Positions 1 to 6,903 of a stretch of 7,182 nt of DNA are shown here, in pieces. The notes beneath the pieces are model-generated. The model worked only from the letters and a program-made list of their open reading frames with translations, did no database searches and was not told the DNA's origin. Position numbers and translations under genes: made by a program. The first letter of the stretch is position 1. Every line of letters starts with the position of its first letter. The DNA comes from Roseovarius sp. (GTDB lineage: Bacteria; Pseudomonadota; Alphaproteobacteria; Rhodobacterales; Rhodobacteraceae), in assembly GCA_023260815.1 (NCBI GenBank), contig JALQUE010000383.1:1-7182 (forward strand). The letters run 5' to 3'.

Positions 1-13
1 GGAGACAAGAGCG

Positions 14-1363
14 ATGCCAACCGAAATACTCATGCCCGCCCTGTCCCCCACGATGGAAGAGGGCACACTGGCCAAATGGCTGGTCAAGGAAGGCGACGAG
101 GTCAGCTCGGGCGACCTTCTGGCCGAGATCGTAACCGACAAGGCCACGATGGAATTCGAGGCCGTGGACGACGGCACCATCGGCAAGATCCTGATCCCCG
201 AAGGCACCGAAGGCGTGAAGGTCAACACCCCCATCGCCGTGCTTCTGGAAGATGGCGAAAGCGCCAATGACATAGACAGCGACGCCGCAAAAGCCGCCGC
301 CCCCGAAACTGACGCCGCAGAAACCACCGCCCCCGAAGTCACCACCAAGGCAGAGGGCGAAGGCTCCGGCAAGGGCTCGCCCGCGGCGAAAGCATCCGAC
401 ACCAAGGCACCGGCGGCGCCGCAAGATGACAGCGGAAACCGGATCTTCGCCTCGCCTCTGGCCCGCCGGATCGCTGCCGACAAGGGCGTCGATCTTGCGC
501 AGATCAAAGGCTCCGGCCCGCGTGGCCGCATCGTGAAAGCCGATGTCGAAGGCACCGAGGCCAGCGCCCCCGCCACGGCCCCAAAGTCCAGCCCCGAAAC
601 CTCCGCAAAACCGGCAGCCCCTGCGCCGGTGGGCGCGTCCGCCGATGCGGTTGCCGCCATGTACAAGGACCGCGCCTACACCGAGGTCAAGCTGGACGGG
701 ATGCGCAAAACCATTGCCGCCCGCCTGACGGAAGCCAAGCAAACCGTCCCGCATTTCTACCTGCGCCGGGATATCCGGCTGGACGCCCTGCTGAAGTTCC
801 GGGCCGAGTTGAACGCACAGCTTGAGCCGCGTGGCGTCAAGCTCAGCGTCAACGACTTCATCATCAAGGCCTGTGCCCTGGCGCTTCAGGCCGTGCCCGA
901 CGCCAACGCCGTCTGGGCCGGGGACCGCGTTCTGAAACTGACGCCGTCGGATGTGGCGGTAGCTGTCGCCATCGAAGGCGGGCTGTTCACCCCGGTGCTG
1001 AAGGATGCCGAGGCGAAATCTCTGTCGACCCTCTCTGCCGAGATGAAGGACATGGCCAAACGCGCCCGCGACCGCAAACTGTCACCCGAGGAATATCAGG
1101 GCGGCACCTTTGCGATTTCCAACCTCGGGATGTTCGGCATCGACAATTTCGACGCGGTCATCAACCCGCCACACGGCGCGATCCTCGCGGTCGGTGCGGG
1201 CCTCAAAAAACCCGTCGTCGGCAAGGATGGGGAATTGAGCGTGGCCACGGTCATGTCGGTGACACTCAGCGTGGATCACCGGGTGATCGACGGCGCACTC
1301 GGCGCCGAGTTGCTGCAGCACATCGTCGAAAACCTTGAAAACCCGCTGGTGATGCTGGCCTGA
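14..1363 (+). CDS. pdhC: Pyruvate dehydrogenase complex E2, dihydrolipoamide acetyltransferase
   Basis: E2 core of the cytosolic pyruvate dehydrogenase complex: it moves the acetyl group from E1 via a lipoyl arm to CoA, making acetyl-CoA. Seen in the 449 residues: an N-terminal lipoyl domain (about 2-80) with the lipoylated lysine K43 in the motif TDKAT; an Ala/Pro/Lys-rich flexible linker (about 83-142); a peripheral-subunit-binding domain (about 145-180, FASPLARRIA through GRIVKADV) that docks E1/E3; a second linker; and the acyltransferase domain (about 220-449) with the signature HRVIDG (H422, D426). One lipoyl domain and this length are usual for alphaproteobacterial E2p. The start is supported by GGAGA at 1-5, eight bases before ATG. 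Genes for E1 are expected just upstream, outside the window. Odd point: residue 40, usually Glu in ETDKA, is Val. Pyruvate specificity, rather than 2-oxoglutarate, is inferred from the MPALSPTMEEG N-terminus and overall resemblance to PdhC. Confidence 0.96.
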   Translation: MPTEILMPALSPTMEEGTLAKWLVKEGDEVSSGDLLAEIVTDKATMEFEAVDDGTIGKILIPEGTEGVKVNTPIAVLLEDGESANDIDSDAAKAAAPETDAAETTAPEVTTKAEGEGSGKGSPAAKASDTKAPAAPQDDSGNRIFASPLARRIAADKGVDLAQIKGSGPRGRIVKADVEGTEASAPATAPKSSPETSAKPAAPAPVGASADAVAAMYKDRAYTEVKLDGMRKTIAARLTEAKQTVPHFYLRRDIRLDALLKFRAELNAQLEPRGVKLSVNDFIIKACALALQAVPDANAVWAGDRVLKLTPSDVAVAVAIEGGLFTPVLKDAEAKSLSTLSAEMKDMAKRARDRKLSPEEYQGGTFAISNLGMFGIDNFDAVINPPHGAILAVGAGLKKPVVGKDGELSVATVMSVTLSVDHRVIDGALGAELLQHIVENLENPLVMLA

Positions 1364-1386
1364 TCCAGTCGCCAGACGAAACAGAA

Positions 1387-1418
1387 AACCCCGGATAAGC
1401 AGGCACTTATCCGGGGTT
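1387..1418. terminator. Bidirectional intrinsic terminator between pdhC and cysE
   Basis: A perfect 13-bp inverted repeat: the arm AACCCCGGATAAG (1387-1399), a 6-base loop (1400-1405) and the exact reverse complement (1406-1418). On the plus strand the stem is followed by CTTTAT. On the minus strand the arm ends in TT and is followed by TTCTGTTT. Both tails are T-rich but not uninterrupted U runs. It sits 24 bases after the pdhC stop and 53 bases beyond the cysE stop, so one hairpin probably ends both convergent transcripts. Function is inferred from stem perfection and position. Confidence 0.85.
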
Positions 1419-1470
1419 CTTTATGTTCTGCGTCAATGCCCCGCGTCAGACCGGGTTTGATCGCTGCCCG

Positions 1471-2286
1471 TCACTCGGACCCTTTGGTGCCCAGCAATTG
1501 ATCCATGCTGACCGACGGCTGATCACAGCCCGCCTCACCGACGATCTTGGCCGGAACACCCGCCACGGTCTTGCAAGGCGGCACCTCCTGCAGCACCACC
1601 GATCCCGCCGCGATCCGCGAGCAGTTGCCGACCCGGATATTGCCCAGCACCTTGGCGCCCGCCCCGATCAGCACACCGTCACCGATCTTGGGATGACGGT
1701 CTTCCTCTTCCTTGCCGGTCCCGCCAAGCGTCACCGAATGCAGCATCGACACGTTGTCGCCCACCGTCGCGGTCTCGCCGATCACGATGGAATGGGCGTG
1801 GTCGATCATGATGCCCTTGCCCAGATGAGCCGCCGGATGCACATCCACCCCGAACACTTCCGAGGCCCGCATCTGAAAGAACCGCGCCATGTCCCTGCGC
1901 CCCTCGGCCCATAGCCAATGCGACACGCGATATGCCTGAATCGCCTGAAAGCCCTTGAAAAACAGCATCGGCTGGATGAACCGGTCACAGGCCGGATCAC
2001 GATCATGCACCGCCACGATATCGGCCCGTGCGGCCACCGACAGCGATCTGTCACCGGCATAGGCGGCATCACAGATCTCGCGCAGGATCTGCTCGGGCAT
2101 CTCGCTCGAGGCCAGCTTCAGCGAAATCCGGTAAGCCAGTGCAGATTCAAGCGTCTTGTGGTGCAGGATCGACGAATGGATCACCCCGCCCAGCAACGGC
2201 TCGTGATCGATCGCTTCCTGTGCTTCGGCCCGAATACGGCCCCATACCGGGTCCAGCTCGGCCAGTTTCGCGCGGGTTTCCACCAT
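1471..2286 (-). CDS. cysE: Serine O-acetyltransferase
   Basis: Catalyses L-serine + acetyl-CoA to O-acetylserine, the first step of cysteine synthesis; cytosolic. The 271-residue protein has the family's N-terminal helical SAT domain (about 8-110) followed by a left-handed beta-helix of hexapeptide repeats (about 145-245). By alignment in mind with E. coli CysE, D97, D148, D162 and H163 match D92, D143, D157 and the catalytic H158; motifs VDVHPAA, GIMIDHA, SVTLGGTGK, DRHPKIGDG and AGVPAKIVG are all present. AGGAG at 2294-2298 lies seven bases before the ATG, which fixes the start. The gene converges on pdhC with a shared terminator and lies 126 bases downstream of the GTA tail gene on the same strand, so it may have its own promoter. 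Odd point: the C-terminus is GTKGSE and lacks the terminal Ile that enteric CysE inserts into CysK, so formation of the classical cysteine synthase complex is uncertain. Confidence 0.95.
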   Translation of the reverse strand: MVETRAKLAELDPVWGRIRAEAQEAIDHEPLLGGVIHSSILHHKTLESALAYRISLKLASSEMPEQILREICDAAYAGDRSLSVAARADIVAVHDRDPACDRFIQPMLFFKGFQAIQAYRVSHWLWAEGRRDMARFFQMRASEVFGVDVHPAAHLGKGIMIDHAHSIVIGETATVGDNVSMLHSVTLGGTGKEEEDRHPKIGDGVLIGAGAKVLGNIRVGNCSRIAAGSVVLQEVPPCKTVAGVPAKIVGEAGCDQPSVSMDQLLGTKGSE

Positions 2287-2311
2287 GGTCAGGCTCCTGT
2301 TTTTCGGCTCG

Positions 2312-2338
2312 ACTATACCAGATAGGCGCGTTTGGCAA
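2312..2338 (-). promoter_or_regulatory. cysE: Possible sigma70-type promoter for cysE
   Basis: On the minus strand TATAGT (2317-2312) makes a plausible -10 box, and TTGCCA (2338-2333) a plausible -35 box. Spacing is 15 bases, or 16-17 if the -35 is read as TTTGCC or TTTTGC. The -10 box ends 25 bases before the cysE start codon, which leaves only a short leader with the AGGAG site. This A/T-richer patch is the only promoter-like sequence in the 126-bp gap between the GTA gene and cysE. The gap shows no strong hairpin, so read-through from the GTA operon is also possible. Match to consensus is partial; treat as a candidate. Confidence 0.35.
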
Positions 2339-2412
2339 AACGCAAAGCTGTCATAGCCCCCATAACCGACAGGAATGACTCCGCCCCTGCAAAACCCGCC
2401 ACAGCGCGCCGC

Positions 2413-5400
2413 TCACCCCTCGACAGCAAGCCGCGCCACCGCTCCCGGCCCGAACAAGCCGGACATCTGCGCCACCTGTATCTCGAACGCGCCGGTGGTC
2501 CCGTCCTCATCCTGCGCATCCACGCCATAAATCCATTCCGGCGTCTCGACCGTCTCCTCGCGCCGCAGGACCTCCCCCTGCATCACCCGCACCACATAGC
2601 GCTCCATCTCCTCGCCAAGCGGCACGTCCGGGCCTTCCCACCTGTCCCCCCCGATCCGCGTGCGCCGGATCCAGCTGACCCGCCGATCATGCCCGGCCAT
2701 GCCTTCCAGCCGCAGATGCACCGGCGACAGGGGGCGCAGCCCCAGCCCATCAAATGCAAGGCGCGCACCCCGATAGGACAGATCGTCAAAGCCCCGCTCC
2801 GCCGGTCCGATCCGGTAGTAGCGCGCAAGACCTCGCTTGGCTTCGGTCAAGGCGATCTGTCGCGCGCTGCCATCCAGCCGCACCACGAACGATCCCTCCG
2901 GCCACGGTGCCGCCATTGCCGCCTCGGTGCCCAATTGCCCCCGCAGCCGGTGGCGCAGCATATAGGTATCCTCGCCCACCAGGTCGGCATCGCGAAACTG
3001 GAACAGCTCCCATCCGTCCGGCGTTCCGTCCCCGATGGCGCACAGGTTCGCGCCCCCCAGAAACCCAAGGTCATCCACGCTTTGCAGCCCGCCGCTCAGC
3101 ATCCTGACAACCAGCCCTTCGCCCCGGTCGATCCGGCCAATGGGTGCGGGCGCAAGTGCCGTCTCGCTCATCCCGACCGGAGTGCGCGCCGCCAAAACAG
3201 TGTTCAGCACGTAATCGGCATCCCCATCCGCCGCATAAAGCGCCGCCGCCCCGGGCCACGGCTCTGCCGTCACCGCAAGATGCGGCGCATGGGGCACCTC
3301 GTCGCCACTCATCAGCGGAAGGTCCAGAAAAAACGGCGTCACCGGCGCCGCCGCCGTAAAGGCGCGCGGGCGCGGCGCGGCGGCCTCGAAATCGGCCACA
3401 GGGCTGCTTTCGGGCACGATCCGCACAGCGTCTATCCGCTGCGCCTGGCCCATCTGTTCAACCCGGTCGATGCGAAAATACCCCTCGCCGCCCTTTTCGG
3501 GCACCACGATCACATCCCCGGCACCGGCCTCCAGCCGCGACGCGGGCAACGACAGGCGCAGGGTATCAGTGGCCATCCGGGCATCCGACAGCCAGCGTTC
3601 CACCGTCTGCCGCCCCTCGCCGCGCGTCATCGACAGCGCCATCTCCGATGTCGAGACCCCTCGACTTGCCTCGTCCGGCAAGATCGCCTCCTCCGCGATC
3701 ACATCGTAATCCCCGTCTGCCTCCACAAAGCGCAAACGCACACGCCCCGCAAGTTCGGCCTCGCTGGCGCGGGTCTGTTCCAGCACACCGTCCAGATCGG
3801 GATCGCGCACCAGCCGCTCGGGGTCCAGCCAGTGATCGCCCCGCCCATCGCGCAGCCTGAACATCAACCGTCCGTCGCGTTCGACCGCATCGAACCCATA
3901 CCGCAGCATCAAAGGTTGCAGCGCGCCGCGCCCCTCCTCGACCTGCTCAACCAGATAGCCGCGCACATGGCCGTGCAGACCCTCGGTATCGCCATGCCGC
4001 AGCCCGGCGCGCGCCGTCACCTCATCCACGACGGATGCCAACCGCCGGGCCGACATCCGCCCGTTCAACCAATGTCCCCGCGCATAATTGCCCCCGTCAC
4101 TCCACAAACCGGCATTGTTAGGGAAAAACGGAAACGGACGCGCATCCCAGGCCCAGGCACAGGCATGGTCCCAATCCACCATCGGCGCCTGATACACCGG
4201 CGACACCGGATTGTTGGCCGGATCGGTCCAGTAACCTGCCATCGCGCGCAGATATTGCAGTTGGATAAGCTCATCGCGACGCCCGTCCGAATGATAGGGC
4301 AAAAGCGATTCCGACGACTTCGGATCGAGAAACTTGTTCGGCTGGTTGGTCGCCCTGTCCACCGCGGCACAGCCATATTCGGTAAAGCGGATCGGCTTGG
4401 ATCGCGGCACCCAACCCGTCGGCGTGCCCGATCGGACGCCCCCCACCCGCTCATGATGGAAATTCTCCCACCAGTTGCGAATATCCTTGTAGCGCCAGAT
4501 CCATGGCTCGGCATGGTCCCCATCGGTGATCGGCGTGCGGATCTGCGCCGCGCGCGCCGCATCGGACGCATAGTACCAGTCATACCCTTCACCGCCCGCG
4601 ACATTGGCCATCAGATAGCCCAGATCATGGATCGAGCCCCACTCGGCGGCGTCCAGATGGTCATGCCCCTCGCGCCAGTCGCTCAGCGGCATGTAATTGT
4701 CGATCCCGATGAAATCGATGTTCGGATCGGCCCACAGAGGATCGAGGTGAAAAAACCGGTCGCCATTGCCCGGCTGATAGCCAAAATATTCCGACCAGTC
4801 GGCGGCATAGGTGATCTTGACATGCGGCCCCAGCAAAATGCGCACCTGCGCCGCGAGGTCGATCAGCTGCGCCACCGCCGGGAAGCTGTTCCAGACCCCC
4901 CGGATCTGCGTCAGCCCCCGCATTTCCGACCCGATGCAAAAGCTTTCGACACCCCCCGCCGCCCGGCACAGCGCCGCCTGGTGCAAGATGAACCGCCGAT
5001 AGCCCCATTCATCCGGCCCGCTATAGTGAACCGGGCTTGACGGCGGCTCCGCCACCGGCCCGTGGATCAGCTCGAACGGCGCGTTCTCCCGGCTTTCCGT
5101 GCGCGGGTTGCCCGATCCCGTCAGCAACGGGGACGGTCGGTTCTCCGGGTCGTCGGTGCTGCTGTCCACGGGCGACGGGGGCGGCGGTGCCTCGACAACC
5201 GGCTCTCGCAGGAAATCCGCCGCCACAGCCGTTCCGAAGAACGCCGCAACCTCGGCCGCGGCTGCCGCACTGCCATCGGGGCTGCCAGGCCGGCCCGGCG
5301 CCTCCGAGGTGGTGATCCGCCCCCGCCACGGCAGAACCGGCTGATCGGGCGCATCGCTATAGGGATCGGGGCGGCCATTGCCCGGCATCTGGTCCATCAG

Positions 5401-6531
5401 GATGAACGGGTAATACATCACGTCAAGCCCGCGCGCCTTCATCCCCTGGATCGCCTGGATCACCGCAGCGTCGGCAGGCGTGCCGCCATAAACCGGGCGT
5501 CCCGCAGCATCCAGCGCCACCCGCAGCGCCGTGGCGCGCGTCACCCCGCACACCATCCATTTCATGCCGCGCGCGTCGAACTGCGTCTGCTCCACCTTGG
5601 GACGGATCGTGCAGGCGCCGCAGCGCAGATCGTCCCCGAACCAACTCACGATCAGCGACGCCGTGCGACAGGCCGGCAACTCGCCCTGCAACTCATCCAG
5701 CGACGTGGCGAAATCCGCCTTGCCCGAGGGCGAATTGACATTGATCAGCCGCCCCGATCCCGGCCCGTAATTCATCTCCACCGGCTGCATGGCCAGCGTA
5801 TATTCCCCGCTGCCCGGCAGGATCGCCACACCGCGCATCGCATATGGCGGATCAAGCTCGTGGCCGGGGGTTCCGGGCTGCGCGGGACGGCACACCTCGA
5901 AGGTGAACTGCGGCACCCGGTTGCCGAACCGCTCCAGCGCCAGCCCCTCGATCACCACATAGGCCGTACCGCGATAGGCCGGCACCCGGCCCGCCCCCTC
6001 GACCGCCTCGATCTTGGGATCGGGCCACTGGCTGCGCGTGCCCCGGTAAACCCGCATGTTCAGACTGTCGCGCCCGATTTCCTGCCCATCCGCCCAGACC
6101 CGGCCCACATGGGTGATCTCGCCCTCGCACAGCGCAATCGCAAGGCTCACCGAATAGCTGTGCACGCGCTGGAACGACTGCGGCGCGCTGCGCCTCGCCC
6201 CTTTGCCGCCGCCACCACTGCCGCCGCCTCCGGCAAGCTGATAGGACACCGCCTCAAGAAATTCCGTGGCCCAGATCACCTGACCCGCCACCCGCATCCG
6301 CCCGTAAACCTGCGCGATGGCATCGCCCTCGCCCGCGCCCGTCAGCCGCAACCGCTGGACCCGGCCGGTCTCCACCGTCTCCGATCCCTGGCCCATCAGC
6401 CGCTGGTCGATCGAGCGACCGATGACCGCCCCCGTGAACCGTCCCACCGCCGCCATCGACAGGCCCAGAACCGTGCCCCCAACCGAGCCGCCAATCGCGG
6501 CGCCCGCCGCAGAAAGAAGTATCGTCGCCAT
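2413..6531 (-). CDS. GTA tail-tip/host-interaction protein (gp15, megatron type) with TIM-barrel and phage-tail domains
   Basis: Recognised as the last large structural gene of the Rhodobacter-type gene transfer agent, whose product forms the tail tip that contacts and penetrates the recipient cell. Seen in 1372 residues: a Gly/Ala-rich hydrophobic start (about 4-40, glycine-zipper-like); a Gly-rich linker (101-109); a phage tail-hub-like N-terminal half (about 50-370) with CGAC at 304-307; a GTA TIM-barrel-like domain (about 500-800) with GSEMRGL (E536), FIGIDNY and FTEYGCA (E718), resembling the two catalytic Glu of clan-A glycosidases; a phage-tail region (about 845-1045); and a C-terminal beta-rich region to the end. 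Start: ATG at 6531 with a perfect AGGAGG eight bases upstream, inside the end of gp14, indicating translational coupling. Family members I recall are near 1300 residues; the excess is mostly a Pro/Ser-rich insert at about 443-498. No frameshift or premature stop is seen. Domain borders are estimates. Confidence 0.93.
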   Translation of the reverse strand: MATILLSAAGAAIGGSVGGTVLGLSMAAVGRFTGAVIGRSIDQRLMGQGSETVETGRVQRLRLTGAGEGDAIAQVYGRMRVAGQVIWATEFLEAVSYQLAGGGGSGGGGKGARRSAPQSFQRVHSYSVSLAIALCEGEITHVGRVWADGQEIGRDSLNMRVYRGTRSQWPDPKIEAVEGAGRVPAYRGTAYVVIEGLALERFGNRVPQFTFEVCRPAQPGTPGHELDPPYAMRGVAILPGSGEYTLAMQPVEMNYGPGSGRLINVNSPSGKADFATSLDELQGELPACRTASLIVSWFGDDLRCGACTIRPKVEQTQFDARGMKWMVCGVTRATALRVALDAAGRPVYGGTPADAAVIQAIQGMKARGLDVMYYPFILMDQMPGNGRPDPYSDAPDQPVLPWRGRITTSEAPGRPGSPDGSAAAAAEVAAFFGTAVAADFLREPVVEAPPPPSPVDSSTDDPENRPSPLLTGSGNPRTESRENAPFELIHGPVAEPPSSPVHYSGPDEWGYRRFILHQAALCRAAGGVESFCIGSEMRGLTQIRGVWNSFPAVAQLIDLAAQVRILLGPHVKITYAADWSEYFGYQPGNGDRFFHLDPLWADPNIDFIGIDNYMPLSDWREGHDHLDAAEWGSIHDLGYLMANVAGGEGYDWYYASDAARAAQIRTPITDGDHAEPWIWRYKDIRNWWENFHHERVGGVRSGTPTGWVPRSKPIRFTEYGCAAVDRATNQPNKFLDPKSSESLLPYHSDGRRDELIQLQYLRAMAGYWTDPANNPVSPVYQAPMVDWDHACAWAWDARPFPFFPNNAGLWSDGGNYARGHWLNGRMSARRLASVVDEVTARAGLRHGDTEGLHGHVRGYLVEQVEEGRGALQPLMLRYGFDAVERDGRLMFRLRDGRGDHWLDPERLVRDPDLDGVLEQTRASEAELAGRVRLRFVEADGDYDVIAEEAILPDEASRGVSTSEMALSMTRGEGRQTVERWLSDARMATDTLRLSLPASRLEAGAGDVIVVPEKGGEGYFRIDRVEQMGQAQRIDAVRIVPESSPVADFEAAAPRPRAFTAAAPVTPFFLDLPLMSGDEVPHAPHLAVTAEPWPGAAALYAADGDADYVLNTVLAARTPVGMSETALAPAPIGRIDRGEGLVVRMLSGGLQSVDDLGFLGGANLCAIGDGTPDGWELFQFRDADLVGEDTYMLRHRLRGQLGTEAAMAAPWPEGSFVVRLDGSARQIALTEAKRGLARYYRIGPAERGFDDLSYRGARLAFDGLGLRPLSPVHLRLEGMAGHDRRVSWIRRTRIGGDRWEGPDVPLGEEMERYVVRVMQGEVLRREETVETPEWIYGVDAQDEDGTTGAFEIQVAQMSGLFGPGAVARLAVEG
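5038..5205 (-). other. In-frame Pro/Ser-rich insert in the GTA tail-tip protein
   Basis: Residues about 443-498 of the tail-tip protein run from EPVVEAPPPP to AEPPSSP, a segment rich in Pro, Ser, Glu and Asn. It lies between the conserved block AAFFGTA (about 429-435) and the conserved block SGPDEWGYRRFILH (504-517). In the homologues I remember, these blocks are separated by only about a dozen residues. The insert keeps the frame, looks disordered, and accounts for most of the extra length of this protein. Its borders are approximate because no alignment could be run. Confidence 0.6.
6205..6231 (-). other. Poly-glycine linker in the GTA tail-tip protein
   Basis: Residues 101-109 read GGGGSGGGG, followed by KGARRSAPQ, and separate the N-terminal hydrophobic/ATEFLEAV part from the conserved block HSYSVSLAIALCEGEI. 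A short Gly-rich stretch at this place is usual in the family; here it seems somewhat longer. It is encoded by a near-repetitive GGN run, which could be prone to slippage. A flexible hinge is the obvious reading, by inference. Confidence 0.55.
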
Positions 6532-6534
6532 ATC

Positions 6535-6903
6535 CTAGACCTCCTGGGGAAAGGCGAAACGGGCCACGATCCGCCGGTGCCACGGCGGCGTCAGCGGGCT
6601 TTCCAGCACCGCATGACCCGAATACGCATGTATGAAACTGGCCCGCTCTCCGGTCTCGCCGGCAATGCCCAGATGCTTGGCCACGGCATCTTCGCGCATC
6701 CGAAACAACAGCACATCGCCCGCCGCCGCCTCCGTCAATGGCTTGTCCTGCAAATGCCTCAGCGCCGCGCGCCACAGCGCCTCGTCGCGGGCAGGCTCGG
6801 ACCAATCCATGCTATAGGCCGGCGGGCGCTCGGGTTCCGGCCCCAGCACCTCGCGCCACACGCCCCGGATCAGCCCGAGGCAATCGGCGCCCGCGCCCCG
6901 GCA
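6535..6903 (-). pseudogene. GTA NlpC/P60 cell-wall peptidase (gp14), 5' end missing
   Basis: C-terminal about 122 residues of the gene transfer agent peptidase, which cuts peptidoglycan during particle entry. The family Cys motif is seen as GADCLGLIRG (Cys codon 6880-6882), the likely catalytic His as AKHLGI (His codon 6673-6675), and a further candidate third residue in IHAYSGHAV (His codon 6628-6630). Full-length relatives I recall are about 145-150 residues and begin with a helix and a GTPYRHQAS-like segment. Here homology stops at about 6903: the frame runs on through unrelated residues to a stop at 6949-6951 with no ATG, GTG or TTG. The first usable start is GTG at 6859-6861, downstream of the catalytic Cys codon, giving 108 residues that cannot be an active enzyme. 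It ends three bases before the tail-tip gene. The missing end could lie beyond the window if an element is inserted, or be lost entirely. Confidence 0.8.
6540..6545 (-). promoter_or_regulatory. Shine-Dalgarno AGGAGG of the tail-tip gene inside the peptidase gene
   Basis: On the minus strand AGGAGG (6545-6540) is followed by eight bases and then ATG at 6531-6529. The motif falls within the last codons of the upstream peptidase frame, whose TAG stop (6537-6535) is only three bases from that ATG. This arrangement fixes the start of the large gene and implies that ribosomes finishing the peptidase reinitiate on it. Confidence 0.8.

Noticed and set aside
1423..1914. A 163-codon plus-strand frame beginning right after the terminator
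   Set aside because: Antisense to cysE, whose identity is certain; the translation is His/Arg-rich with no family resemblance.
2348..2372. CTGTC ... GACAG as a terminator after the GTA tail gene
   Set aside because: Only a 5-bp stem with a 15-base loop and no T run on the minus strand.
2332..5040. A 902-codon open frame on the plus strand
   Set aside because: It lies wholly antisense to the tail-tip gene. Its translation is Arg/His/Pro-rich with no recognisable domain, the usual result of high-GC third positions on the opposite strand.
5038..5205. The tail-tip insert as a palindromic repeat element of the Rickettsia type
   Set aside because: Only short local inverted repeats are seen; no long palindrome spans the insert.
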